NCBI GenBank assembly: GCA_034440615.1
Contig: JAOTOM010004355.1
Coordinates: 1-64,000, forward strand
Origin: Ashinkailepas kermadecensis
Taxonomy: Eukaryota; Arthropoda; Thecostraca; Neolepadidae
Direction of reading: 5' to 3'
DNA: 64,000 bases
The position numbers and the translations under genes are program-made. How positions within the stretch are numbered: position 1 is the stretch's first letter; every line of letters begins with the position of its first letter. Shown piece after piece: positions 1-12,081 of this stretch. The notes below the pieces were generated by a model. That model searched no databases. It saw only the letters and a list, made by a program, of their open reading frames with translations, and was not told the origin of the DNA.

Positions 1-127
1 CAAGGCAGCCACCTAGTCGGATTTTTACGATTTGACGGCTGACGCAATATGGTGAAAAGTGGCGAATATTTGGCGTATTTTGCGCTTCTGACGCACCTGC
101 TGCGAGCAACGGCGTACACAGGCACAA

Positions 128-2150
128 GGGTCTGTTCCCGCGACCTCATCGGGAATAGGGTGAGCTTCGGCCAGTGGAGGTCTTCCAGATCGAGGCGCAG
201 GAACGACCAGTAGAGTTTTGTCCTTCAATCAGCTGTTGGCGGTGGTATGGTTGTAATGCTATTTGGCGCATATGTGCAAATCGGTGGCATTCTCGGCCTC
301 TTGCTCCGATCTTGCACGTGGCAGTGCCGATATTTTTATTAATTGATATACTTACTTGGTGTTGTGAAAGCCCAATGAATACCCTTGTGCGGTAGCTATT
401 AGAGGATGAATAAAGTACGCTGCAAGCTATGTTTTCTGATTCCGACTCCGACCAGGAAGCTGAGGCACAGTGGATGGCGATGGCTTGTGCTGCTTCAGGG
501 GCGGATCCAGACATTTTCAAGGGCGGGGGAGGCAGGTCATTTCCTGGAGGGGAATGACCAGTCTGGAGGAGTCATTTCCTCGGAGGGGCGCTGTTGCGGA
601 AGTACCTTGACGCTCTCGTTCAGAAGAATATTCATTAAGCGGGGGAAGGGGACTGCACTGGGGCATACTGAATAAACGTTTTTTACTCAGAGGGGCAACT
701 TGGGGCGAAACACCGTTTAGCGAGGGGCACTCGAGTAGTACGGTGTACTCGGCGGGTTACCATTCGAGCAGTGGTGTTGCTCTCTGTATTTTTGAGGAGC
801 AAGTGCCACTTAATGTTGGTTTACCCTACCCCAATAATTTTAGCTACTAACATTGGACCATAAGGAGTGTGCCCTCTCATTCATTTGGGCCTGGCCACTG
901 CCTTCATATATTTCCCCCAATAATTTTCATAAATCTCAACGCCTGTGAGTCAGAGGGAAGCCACCTTCCCATGTGGAGTGCACACGGAGCTCCTCCACCA
1001 GCCACTGATACATACATGGATGCAAACAAAAGAATGGATGCATACCACCAGATGCATCCCCTCAAATGCATGCAAATTGGCATGCGTGACTGAACCAACA
1101 ATTTGCTCATCAAATTTAAGACACCCAGCTCCAATTTCCACTTGTGCATTGGATGCTCCCGAAGTGCACTGGCGACAAAGTGGGTGACACAAAACATGGG
1201 TGACTGCTCATATCCATCACATATCCCATGTCTCTTGGATTTCTTCCCCCAAAAACTATTGCTCTAAAATAAAGAAAGTGCGAATAATACAACCCAATGA
1301 CTGTGCCTCTGTCCTAAGCTAGGTTAAAAAATTATTTGATGCTGAACGCCACTGTTGCGGCACGTTTGTCGTATTCCTTTCTCAACCGCCGACACGGACG
1401 TCAAACTAGCGACAGATTCACATTGATATTGAGATTGATATTGGCCGGAGGGCGAACTCCTCCGAACTCCTTCAAAATTTGCACACCGGTAGAACTCGAC
1501 GCACTGGTCATCATGAGCATTAAAGATAAGAGTGGCGTTTATAAACAGCTGAGATATTCAAGGTCAAAGATCAGAGTCCATGAGGTCGGACGCTTCAGAT
1601 TTTCTTCAAAATGGGTCCACAGATAGTACTCGATGCACTGATCATCATGAGCATAAAAGCTAAGAGGGGCGTTCATAAACAGCTGGATTATTCGGGTGAA
1701 AACTTCTTCCCGTGCGAATATGCAGCAATTATAAATATGCACGAAGCGAATATCAATCTGTACGTCAAGCTATATTTATATTCGATTCTTACCGGTGGAA
1801 CATCGTGAAAACGAGCGTACTGGTAGAGCTTGGCACCCTGATTATCAGTAACACAACCAAGAAGCCGTATTAGCCCCTCTTAGCTTTTATGCTCATGGTG
1901 ATCAGTGCGTCGAGTTCTACCAGTGTGCAAATTTTGAAGGAAATCGGAAAAGTCCGCCCTTCCGGCCAATATCAATCTCAATATCAATGTGAATCTGTCG
2001 CTAGTTTGACGGAAGTCGGCCGGATTACGTTTTTCCATCCGGTTGAGGTTCGATGAGGGTAAACCAATTCCGGATGAGGCGCGGGAACGGCCGGTAGAGG
2101 AAATGGACGCTTAACTAACCTATTCCGGATGAGGTCGCGGGAACAGACCC
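128..2150. repeat. Nested inverted-repeat element
   Basis: A 32-bp segment at 128-159 is repeated in inverted orientation at 2119-2150 with one mismatch. Inside it is a second, longer inverted repeat with arms at about 1400-1537 and 1873-2010. A partial direct copy of the inner arm (the segment reading ctgatcatcatgagcat) lies near 1638-1690. A degenerate copy of the outer motif occurs at 2066-2090. This layout suits a foldback-type DNA transposon or one inserted in another. No transposase reading frame is seen, and short open frames inside are not credible genes. Confidence 0.5.
496..930 (+). repeat. hAT-like terminus and single arm of a dispersed repeat
   Basis: At 496 the sequence starts with CAGGGGCGGATCCAG, which resembles hAT transposon termini (CAGKG start). 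It continues into GC-rich text with a duplicated TCATTTCCT-GGAGGGG segment. Positions about 740-905 match the arms of the long inverted repeat at 30.3-31.9 kb, for instance the stretch ending in the words for 'gccttcat'. This is one diverged arm of that family. No coding capacity is seen. Confidence 0.4.
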
Positions 2151-2159
2151 AAGGTATCA

Positions 2160-3227
2160 TCAACAATCCACGTAGTTAGAGGTTGCTGGGCAGAGATATA
2201 GGGAATCTTTGAATTCGAAGGATTCACGTAGCCGATGACACGTTGTCAATGACAACATAGCCCTTTCTTCTTCGGTAATCCAATGGTGCATTGTTTCCAG
2301 ACTATGTTCTATAGTACCTATAGGCTCCAGACTAGGTAATGGTGCATTGTTCCAGACTGTGCAATAGTCAAGTAAACAGGGTAAATCAGGTTCACTGCGC
2401 AATCGAAGAGATAAGCGCCGCTTTCAGCTGTTACGTGTCTGAATTTTGTGTTCCATAACTAGGTTTGTAATTACAATTAAATACAAGACTTTGATTTCTC
2501 AAAATTACCCTAAATTTACTCAAGTATTAGCAGAGAATAGCTTCAAGAAGTATCCTGATCCTTGCAGCCGTACCGTTATTTGTTCATGATTGTCGCTAAT
2601 CGCAAAATTCCACCTACCGAAGCGTAAATTTACGTTAATCTTTTCGCATGTTTGCTACGCAAAAGGCCGTTTACAAGAGCATTATTTTCGAAAGCTTTCC
2701 TAATCGCATCGTATTCGGAAGTTTTGCTGTTCATGTAAACGAGGTAAACAACAACAAGCACGATAACAAACGACATGAGGGACGTTCCACGACTCACCCT
2801 CACTTAACACCCTCACCTCTCAGAATGCTATTAAAACTGATGTGTAGGTTAACTCTGGGGTGCTGATCTCGAAACGACCATTCTTAATATCAGAATCCTA
2901 TGTCAAGAGCTTTGCCATCCGGCACTTCCATGTCATGGCAAAACATTGGTACTTATGAATCGATATAAAACCATTTTTTCTGTGTAGAAATGCAAAATAA
3001 ACTGTAGATTCAGAATCCAAATTTAACGCCGATTTCAAATATGTAACTTGTTTTGAACGAACTTTGCTTTTGACCCCAATGACCTCGTGACCTAGTTTTA
3101 AGGTTAACAAAATTATAGCTTACCTATTTTTTTTCAATAAATTTATGTTAGAAAATGAATGCAGGACACTCGTTTTTATGAATATGCAGCAAGAGCCTTG
3201 TGTATTTGTATTGTAACATGTTGCGAG
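2160..3227. other. No gene recognised
   Basis: AT-rich unique-looking sequence. No open frame has recognisable similarity, and no strong repeats or RNA motifs are visible. Confidence 0.5.
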
Positions 3228-4533
3228 CAGTGGCGTCGCCACGAAATTTTTCCAGGGGGCAATGTTGATAGTGGGCCTCCTGCTCCCCGAAAGGGGGCCT
3301 CCACCGTGTTAGGGCCTCCTATTACTTTTTAGGCTCTTAGTATGGTTCCAGAATGGGAACATGATTTCATATTGATGTCTTGTTTGTTCTTGGCATGGTG
3401 CATCATTTACGCAAAACGCAATGGCAAGAATCTTTTTTTTCGCTGAGAACTGAGCCATACCAGGGTATAAATAAACAAATGTGGATAAATACGTCAGTGC
3501 CAAAACGAACCAATATCTTTATGCTTTATCGACGAGAAGAATCTTCCCGCTGGCCTCTAGATTGTAGCGAGCTGGTGGGGCTCCTGCTGAGCATATCTTG
3601 AAGATATCTCCCATTGATCAACCAACTTCTATGTCCACCAAGTTTAACTGAATATAGCTAGGTTCATCACTACTGTTAGTCATTCCCACCAGCTTAATCT
3701 CATAAACCAGCTTAAACGATCATTTCTCAGTCCTAGGATGACAATTTCGCGAAGGTGACAACGAGAAGTGGATTGAATTGGTTTTCTGATCGTCATCTTA
3801 GGGATTTAGATTGCCCTCCTTTGCAATCCTGGGACCTCCTTTGCAATCCTGGGGGCCTCCTTTGTAATCCTGGAGGGCTCCTTTGCATTCATGGGGGCCT
3901 CCTTTGCAATCCTGGGGTCTCCTTTGCATTCCTGGGGGCCTCCTTTGCAATCCTGGAGTCATCCTTTGTAATCCTGGGGCCTCCTTTGCAATCCTGGGGC
4001 CTCCTTTGTAATCCTACAGGCCTCCTTTGTAATCCTGGAGGACTCCTTTGCAATCCTGGGGGCCTCCTTTGCATCTCTTGGGGCCTCCTTTGCAATCCTG
4101 GAGTCCTCCTTGCAATCCTGGGGGCCTCTTTTGCAATCATTGGGGCCTCCTTTGCAATCCTGGGGGCCTTTGCAATCCTGGGGGCCTCCTTTTCAACCAT
4201 GGGGGCCTCCTTTTCAATCCTGGGGGCCTCCTTTGTAATCCTGGGGGCCTCCTTTTCAATCCTGGGGGCCTCCTTTGCAATCCTGGGGGCCTTCTTTGCA
4301 TTCCTGGGGGCCTCCGTGCCAATTGTTAGCACTCTCTTGATTTCTAGGGCCTCCTATCCTCTCCTAGGTGACTCTTTCTTCAAATTAGGGGCCTCCTCTC
4401 ACGTCTTGGAGGCCTCCTCTCATGTCTGGTCGGCCCCCTTGCTCACTTTTTTCCTGTGCATTTCCGGATATGGGCCTCCTCAAATTTCAGGGGGGCGACT
4501 TCCCCCTCTGCCCCCCGGTGGCGACGCCCTTGA
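3228..4533. mobile_element. hAT-like non-autonomous element with minisatellite body
   Basis: The left end reads CAGTGGCGTCGCCAC at 3228. The right end, read on the minus strand from 4533, is CAAGGGCGTCGCCAC, matching 13 of 15 bases. Flanking 8-mers gttgcgag (3220-3227) and attacgag (4534-4541) match at 6 of 8, as expected for an old hAT 8-bp target duplication. The body at about 3795-4330 is a minisatellite of 20-21 bp units around TCCTTTGCAATCCTGGGGGC, roughly 25 copies. Long open frames on both strands here are a by-product of the repeat. hAT assignment is inferred from termini only. Confidence 0.5.
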
Positions 4534-4785
4534 TTACGAGACCTCTGAAGGTGATCCTGTTTACATCGTCAATACCAATGCATGCAGATTGGCATGCTAT
4601 GGAACCATACAATTTCTGTAGGAGCAGGGTGTAAGCTATTACTATGTAGTGGGTTATTTTGGCATCCTCATGATGATGAATGACACATTTCCGGGACTTG
4701 ATATGACCTGCGGTCACAATAGGTCAAGCCCGGGAGTAAAATGATTTGAAATTAAAACAAGTGCTAAGAGGTAGTTGTCAGATTA

Positions 4786-5019
4786 GTGAATGGTTTAGTA
4801 CTATCAGAAAAACTTCTCAACTTCGTCAAGAATGCTGCGCAAGGATTTAATTGGGTCAACTCTCAATGCGCCGTATATCCATTTGTAGTTTACTGGAACA
4901 GCCATACTCCATCTCGTACGATCTGTCACAAAAGTATCTGCTTCTTATCTGACTGCACGAAGCACGGTGTAGTCATGGTACATACTTACCTGGCGCGGCT
5001 TTTAACATTCATCCGATAA
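4786..5019 (+). pseudogene. Fragment of a transposon-associated reading frame
   Basis: A 77-codon open frame contains AAQGFNWVNSQCAVYPFVVY, then after a short interruption KSICFLSDCTKHGVVMVH. From memory, this spacing resembles a conserved block in uncharacterised invertebrate proteins linked to mobile elements, with a pattern like QxxHWNNxQxxxHPFVxY followed by ISDxxxHD. It is cut at both ends, and the family's enzymatic role is not known to me. The match is recalled rather than computed, so the call is tentative. It sits between two hAT-like repeat elements. Confidence 0.3.
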
Positions 5020-5136
5020 GCTTCGAAAATATATTTTGTTTACCCGGAGGTCACTGGTGAGTTCGCAGGTTCAGTCAAGTAAAAATATTTGACTGATTTC
5101 GAAAGCTCATATTTAACGCATACCAGGGCATCAGGG

Positions 5137-6364
5137 CAGTGGCGTATCGAGGGGAGGCATTGGGGGCATTTTCCCCGACCCCCACCCTCCCCCTGAGAGG
5201 TTGTGGGGCCGCAAGAATCGCGCCGGGCTTCCGAAAAATTGCGCCAGGCTCCCTTAAAATCCCGCTGAGGCCACCCAAAAACGCACCGGGGCCCCGAAAA
5301 ATCATATTGGTGGCCTAAAAACTTTCCGCGTGGGCCCCCCAAAATAACGCTGGTGGCTCAAAATCGCAACAAGGTCACTGGAAATTGCATTGGGGCCCGA
5401 AAGTCTTTCCAGGGCCCCTAAAAGTAACGCTTAGGTTCCAAAAAGCGGGACCGAGGCCCCTTAAAAACGCTCGGGCCACGAAAAATCGCGCTGGGGCCCG
5501 TAAGATCACTTTGGGGCCGAAAAGACGCGTAGGGGGCCCTGGAGATGACGCTGGGGCTCCAAAAAGACGTCCCGGGCGCCTGAAAATTACCCTGGACCCA
5601 AAAGGTCGAGTCAAGGTCCCTGAAAACCGCGCTTGACCCCCAAAAAGTCGGACCCAATCACCCTGAAAATCACCCTAGGGGGGGGCAAAAGTTGTGCCGG
5701 GGTTCATGAAAACTACACCGGGGCCCCAAAAACATGCCGGGGTTCATATACATCACGACGGGGGCCCCAAAAGGTCGGGCCGAAGCCCCCGAAAATCACG
5801 CCAAGCCTGGAGCTACCAAAAAGTCGTATACGGGCACCTGAAAGTCACGTTAGGGGCTAGGCAGGTCGCACCGGGGCCCAAAAGTATCATCCGGACCACC
5901 CAAAAATAAAGCCGCGGCAACGAAGAAAGCAGTCCGGACATAGAAAATCACTCTGGGGTCCCAACAATCGCTCCAAAAGCACCCAAAACGTGCTGGGCAC
6001 CCAAAATCGTGTCGAGGCCACACACTCGCGCTAGGGATCCCGAAGGTGACCACGGGACCCGACAAATCGCACTTATACCCAAAAATTTCGCGCCGCAGAA
6101 AAAAAAACGCGTCGGGCCCGGAAAAGAAACGTGTTGGCGCATCGAAAAAAGCGTACCGGGAGGCCGAAGAATCGTACTGGCACCCACAAATAGCAAGCGC
6201 AGAGGGCTTACAAGAGATAGAAATAGACCCAAAAAATCACAATAGACTCGATCGAATCGACCCGAGCAGCGGAATATTCAGAACAGGCCCCGAAAGAAAA
6301 TTATACGAAGAGCCTTTTTTCCCTGAAGTGTGCCATCGACTGGGAAAAACACGTTGATCAGCCG
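5137..6364 (+). mobile_element. hAT-like element with degenerate GC-rich minisatellite, copy 1
   Basis: It begins CAGTGGCGTATCGAGG at 5137, then G/C-rich text ending in a 'gttgtggggcc' motif. The body is about 30 degenerate ~30-35-bp units of the type GGGGCCCnAAAATCrCGCT. Both the leader and the tail (cgaatcgacc...gcagccgcagt, 6250-6364) recur at 21645-22740, so this is a defined element and not just a satellite. The body carries no credible protein. The next family terminus, CAGTAGCGTACC, starts at 6365. Confidence 0.55.
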
Positions 6365-6550
6365 CAGTAGCGTACCAAAGAGGCAAATGCGCCCCCCCCC
6401 CCCCCTCCTTCTGAAGGGGTGGGCTCCTAAGAATCTCGCCGGGGTACCCAAAAATTTGTATGGGGCCAGTGACGTACGGAATGGGGAGGGGGAGGCATTT
6501 GGGGCAGCTGCTCCACCCCCACCCCCACCCCACCCTCACCCTTGAGATTG
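6365..6550 (+). repeat. Two further truncated hAT-like termini in tandem
   Basis: CAGTAGCGTACCAAAG starts at 6365 and CAGTGACGTACGGAATGG at 6467. The second is followed by the same 'gggggaggcattt' leader found at 5150. They are in the same orientation as the preceding element, suggesting serial nested insertion or tandem growth. A poly-C run lies at about 6391-6405. Confidence 0.4.
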
Positions 6551-8138
6551 TGATTCAATGGGTCCGAAATTGATGTCGAAGTTTATGTTAGAGCCATTTT
6601 CACGAAAATCGGTACAGTAGTTACTGAGATCGTCCATCAGGCAGTTTCTATTGTTGTGATTACAGCATTTGAACGCCATTTGGGGCGATTTAAAGACATT
6701 TGAAGGAAACTATTAATTACGGTTGTATGCCGAAACCACTACATTAATTAAAAGACATCTAAGACACCTTTCATCGACATCCACTTGCTAATTACTGAGA
6801 TCGTCAATCGGGAACAAGTGGGCATCATAGACACTCCCGGAGAAAGTATATTGTGATGACGATGGTGATGGTAGTGCGTTTGAGGGCAAGGCAAGAACCT
6901 GAAAAGGAATCGCAAAAAAGCATGGACCAAAAAAAGCATGCTAACCCTTTATTAGAAGGCTGCATTTGAACTGATGGCAAGTTGACAACCATTAAGTACA
7001 CGAAATTGTTAGAAACTGACGCGGTGTAATGTGATAGGCTTATACCGACAGATTGCAGGATATCAGAAGTGCTGCCATCACTTGGTTTGGTAGTTGATGT
7101 CTAAATGGAATGGTACTGGAACTAGCTGGAACTGGTGATTTTGGGAGCTAATCATGATTGTGTTAGGTGTGATAGGTGTGATAGGTGTGATAGGGTGTAA
7201 CCACGGTTTCGAAATTGGGGGAGGGAGACAAACCAGGGGCGCTATAAGTTTGGACAGGATAGAGGGGTAGCTCCGCCTCCCCCACCAAAAAAAATTATTA
7301 TATTTCAATTTTCAACCCCTTCATTTTGAAAGTCATGTTTTCACATTTACCATTGTTAAAAATGATATTTTTTGGGACAAACGTTCCGCCAAAAGTAACA
7401 AGCTTAACTCCTAATCACTGCCTATGAACATCAAGCTTTGTGTCGTATGTGCTGGGCCAGGTTTCACAATCACCATAGAGCAATGATGTAAGTACCGACG
7501 TTAAACGTTGCCCTCTTGTAGCAGGAAAACATAAAATATTGGACAATGGTTTTTTTTTGTAGTACATATGGACATACAATAACCTTTTCCTTTTACAAAA
7601 AAAAAACCTTTTTCATGCTTTCCTGTTTTACGGGGACACATAACGATGCAATGACAACCAGGGCGGATACAGGGTGTGGCACTGAGGGCATGTTCTCTCC
7701 ACATGGAAGGTGGCGTCCCTTCGGCCCGGAAAAGGCACCCCTCTGAAAAGGTTCCAGTGTACGCGCTCGAATTTTTAGCCACAGGCTAAAACATTTGCCA
7801 CTGCGAAAGCACCCTCCAGGTGCTTTCACAGTGGCGCCGCTCCAAAGAAATGGCACCCCTCCAGACAAGTGCCCACATGACAATTCCTGAATCAACCCCT
7901 GATTACAACCTTTCTTTTTCGTGGTTATGAACTCCGGCTGGCTATAAAATCATGCGCATTCACTGTGGCTTCTCTTGCAAATTTGACTACTTCCGTTGAG
8001 CCATTAAGAGAAAGCGGACAATTCGAAAAAGTTAAATATATTATATGTTCGGAACAGCAATATGGCAATGTAAATTTTATTTTAAAAACAGCGATGAGAG
8101 CGCCGTCCGAGCAGGTTATGACGGATTTCTTGGGGGAA
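6551..8138. other. No gene recognised; degraded repeats
   Basis: There is a short tandem run of ATAGGTGTG at 7166-7195 and a CAGGGCGGATACAGGG hAT-like end near 7660. No protein similarity is seen on either strand. Confidence 0.4.
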
Positions 8139-8180
8139 CTCATACACTGGCGAATCCAGGGGGATTCGCCAGTGTATGAG
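8139..8180. repeat. Perfect 19-bp hairpin, 4-nt loop
   Basis: The arm ctcatacactggcgaatcc (8139-8157) is followed by aggg and then its exact reverse complement (8162-8180). The centre resembles the GGATCCAGGGG terminus of local hAT-like repeats. This suggests two such ends joined head to head. Confidence 0.8.
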
Positions 8181-8429
8181 CGACCATGCCCCCATCCGAC
8201 CATGCCCCCCGAAGCGCTTCAAAGGGGGGTCATAGTGTTTTTTGGCCCCCTCCCAAACTAACAAAAGTAAACGAAATTAAAATGCAATAACCCTTGCTGA
8301 GGTTAAAAAATAGCGTTCCGGGAATAATCTCCAATTTTAAAGGTATGTTTTATAAATGATTGGAAGCCCAATATGGTAGCATAGTAGATTCTGAAGCACT
8401 GAGGGTTCAAGTTATGCTTACAGCAAGAG

Positions 8430-8560
8430 TTGACAAAATCAGCAGTTTCATTATTCCCAACACGTCCTCGAGAAGGTTTCGTAGGTATGTGCGGTTTCGA
8501 CTTTCATGACCTTGGGTTAGGTCAAAGGTCACCAAATCGCCGAAAGCTAATTGTTTGGCT
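8430..8560 (+). repeat. Fragment of the DR1-bearing foldback repeat
   Basis: About 80 bp match the unit of the foldback element at 33.9-34.9 kb, including the perfect direct repeat AGGTCAAAGGTCA at 8519-8531 and 'caccaaatcgccgaaa'. The fragment runs directly into the 41-bp satellite where the unit would normally continue 'cttacagacatggcc'. Confidence 0.6.
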
Positions 8561-9340
8561 TACAGACTGCCAGACATCGCATGACAGTGGTAGTCTAGTA
8601 TTACAGACTGCCAGACATCGCATGACAGTGATAGTCTAGTATTACAGACTGCCAGACATCGCATGACAGTGATAGTCTAGTATTACAGACTGCCAGACAT
8701 CGCATGACAGTGATAGTCTAGTATTACAGACTGCCAGACATCGCATGACAGTGATAGTCTAGTATTACAGACTGCCAGACATCGCATGACAGTGATAGTC
8801 TAGTATTACAGACTGCCAGACATCGCATGACAGTGATAGTCTAGTATTACAGACTGCCAGACATCGCATGACAGTGATAGTCTAGTATTACAGACTGCCA
8901 GACATCGCATGACAGTGATAGTCTAGTATTACAGACTGCCAGACATCGCATGACAGTGATAGTCTAGTATTACAGACTGCCAGACATCGCATGACAGTGA
9001 TAGTCTAGTATTACAGACTGCCAGACATCGCATGACAGTGATAGTCTAGTATTACAGACTGCCAGACATCGCATGACAGTGATAGTCTAGTATTACAGAC
9101 TGCCAGACATCGCATGACAGTGATAGTCTAGTATTACAGACTGCCAGACATCGCATGACAGTGATAGTCTAGTATTACAGACTGCCAGACATCGCATGAC
9201 AGTGATAGTCTAGTATTACAGACTGCCAGACATCGCATGACAGTGATAGTCTAGTATTACAGACTGCCAGACATCGCATGACAGTGGTAGTCTAGTATTA
9301 CAGACTGCCAGACATCGCATGACAGTGATAGTCTAGTATT
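8561..9340 (+). repeat. 41-bp satellite, 19 near-identical copies
   Basis: The unit is 41 bp, beginning TACAGACTGCCAGACATCGC and ending GATAGTCTAGTAT. It repeats head to tail for 780 bp. Almost the only variation is GTGGTAGTC for GTGATAGTC in the first and a late unit. Such homogeneity implies very recent expansion or conversion. It lies inside a foldback-element fragment whose 'cttacagac' is the likely seed. Confidence 0.9.
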
Positions 9341-10980
9341 CGCCTCGCTTGTGTGATAACTGGTTGAAAGTCGAACAGCTCTTACTGCCCTTGTATTGGC
9401 CTGGGTGATAGTGGGCGATAGCTAGCCAAACAGCAACAGCTTGTTATGCAACGGTTTCAACAGCAACTGAAGCATAGGACGACGTGTGGTATTGCAAGAT
9501 TCGTATCTTAAAGTATTTACAGGCATCAGTGACGTACAACCGCCCAACGTCTTACCGCTCAACTCCGGCTCACTCCATGTTACATATTAATTACGTGGTA
9601 ACGTGACCGGTAACAGTAACGTAACGTGGAGAGGTCTCTAGACACGCGCACAACACGCATTGCGAGGCGTCTTCTCCGGGTGGGGTGACCTCGCGCCATC
9701 ACCAGGTAACGTAGTAGTCCTCTTATGCAGGACGCCTGAGTGTTGGTTGACCAGTCCACGTGATCAGACACTCCGTCCAGTTATGATACCCAGGCACCTG
9801 TTTGCCATCATGAGCTGTCTGTGGCTCGTGATGAAGTGAGCTGGACCGACTCATCCAGCTCAACGATCCGGTCAGGCACGCGCTGACCTGCCGATCGGAT
9901 GTTAGCTCGTCTTCACCAGGCGGAAGGGACGGGGAGGTCGAAGGTTGTCCTGGGTTCCGGGAAACAAAGATCGTTAAGTGGACGCAGGGGCGTCGATTTG
10001 TATCCTTTTGTGGGGGCCATGGCCCAACCAATGTTGATCTTGGCCCCCTCAATGTTGATTTCCCCCCCCCCCCCCCAATAACCTATGCTATTTTTATGCT
10101 GAGAAGAAAGTTCAAGGACAAAAATGAAAAACACCATGCTACTTACAAAACAGTTGATGCCAACCAACACATTTTGTACTGAAGTGAAACAGATTTGGAT
10201 TGGATAGTGGATTGACTCTCCACCTTTTGCTGCAAAATTGAAAATTTTGTGGAAAAAACAAAGGAGTTGGATTAATTCCACTCAATTCCCAGTCATTGTC
10301 AAACTTGCACACGATCCCAATCCAGTCCAATCAACAACAATAAGTTTTCATAGAGATTGTGGATATACAAACTATATTTATATTCAGCAGTCAACCCATC
10401 GTACTATAAGCTTGATATTTACCTAGGTACCCACCTATATCCCAATGACAATGTGCATATATTCAATATTGATACGCAGCACCCCAGTCTCTACCTGCAC
10501 AAAGAGCCACATGTGAGCCAAATATGTGCCAGCTTATGATACCATGAAAGAAAAAAGCCAGCAAGAAGCTGCATGCACACTGTATTATAATTGCTATTCT
10601 TGAAGAAAGCAATAGGTAGGTACTAAGCCGTAGCTTACAAGACTTCCTAAACGAACCTTGTAAGCAAGGCCATATAATCAGGTACAGTCACTAGATGATT
10701 TGAACGCTTCGGACTGATTGATCGTGACGTCACCAGTTCGATGTAGCCCGATTCCTATGCTGTACAGGGAGCTGCTGCGATTTCCGAAAAAACCATATAT
10801 GAGATTATATTGCGCCATTTCGCATGATTCTGGCACCGAAAGAGGGATCGCTTCGCTTTCTTTCACCAATCTATCTACCACTTTTGCTCTAGCAATCGAA
10901 ACTATCGCGGTATATAGCGTCAAAGTTTTCTTACACACTGCCCAACCCGCATCCCAAACTTCTGGGGAGCTACACCCAGC
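9341..10980. other. No gene recognised; one hAT-like end
   Basis: A terminus CAGGGGCGTCGATTT starts at 9985 and runs to a poly-C tract at about 10063-10077. A relative in opposite orientation ends at 23245 (its complement reads CAGGGGTGTCGATTT) beside a poly-G/poly-C pair. The rest looks unique, and no coding similarity was recognised. Confidence 0.4.
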
Positions 10981-11048
10981 CGTGTGGCGCATAGGTATGA
11001 ACTCAAACTCGAGATCCAGAGTTGAAAGGTTCGAATCTCCGCAAGAAC
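10977..11048 (+). repeat. tRNA-like A/B-box segment, possible SINE head
   Basis: TGGCGCATAGGT at 10985 resembles a Pol III A box, and GGTTCGAATCTCC at 11028-11040 closely fits the B-box consensus. Between them AACTC and GAGTT can pair as an anticodon-like stem. The acceptor stem cannot be closed, so it is not a functional tRNA. A degraded tRNA-derived SINE head is most likely. Confidence 0.35.
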
Positions 11049-12081
11049 CTTGCTTTTTCAACCGCACTATTTTGCATTTTTAAATTAGGTAGGAACATTA
11101 CTGCGTGCCATCACACATATTGAACACGCTAACTGCAACCTTAATTCTTGGCAAGGCGGTACATAGTTTATCGTCGCATTACCGATACTTATCTACTGAC
11201 GCACCCGAGCAGAAATCGGGCATATTCCAAATTCGGTGGAGAAATTCGGCGCAGCCTGGCAATCGCACTCGTGACGTCAGAGCTCAGAATTATGGGCCTA
11301 TGGCGGCTGCAGAAGTGACAACCATCTGCTTGTAAGTTATACAAGGTCAAAGCCCATCACCAAATGTGTCCGGAGAGACTTGATAGACACTAGCGCGCAT
11401 GAAATGCCACAAATCGTGATGGCAGTTCCTCAGAACATCCAAAATCGTAACATCCAAATAAAAAATTTCAGTTACAGAAATCCCAGCGCTTGAAGTCTAA
11501 ATTTGCGCTTGCGGTCGACAAATGTGACGGAGGTGAGACATTTGTGGTGCAATTGCGCGTAGTGTTTAATCCGGAGGCTAATCTCATGTGACGTGCTGAT
11601 TCGTTTTTTTTTGTACTTTGCACCTTCTGATGTATCTGCAGATTGGTGTGATTTTAAACAGTGAATACATAGCTTGCTGATATTTAATTCCCAAAGGAAC
11701 AGTAGTTGAAGAAGTTGGCAGGTAAGCTTGAACAAGTCCAGTCCATGCTTTTTCTGATTTGTGCTCAGGGTTCCTATGTTAATACCACATAACTACCATG
11801 TTTGTCTTCAAGAAGAGATGGTTTTAGTTTACTTATATTAATATTTTCATTCCACTGCTCTTAGTGCTTTTTCTGCCCAAGGTTGGGGCACCTAGTGTTG
11901 CATTTCCGTCCAGGGATTGGCACACCTTTTGGTAAATTTACAGGTTAAGGTAATTTCTGATTTCTTGATTTTTTAATGCAATGTTTAGGGATGTGATGAA
12001 CATGATGTGACCGCTCATTTTGGTAAATTTGTGATTTAAGGTGTTTTATGAATTCGTGGAATGTATCATTGTAATGCAATG
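11049..12081. other. No gene recognised
   Basis: AT-rich sequence. Short open frames on the minus strand (about 11470-11735) have no recognisable similarity. Confidence 0.4.

Noticed and set aside
8561..9340. CRISPR-like regular array
   Set aside because: Units abut head to tail with no variable spacers, there are no cas genes, and the context is eukaryotic.
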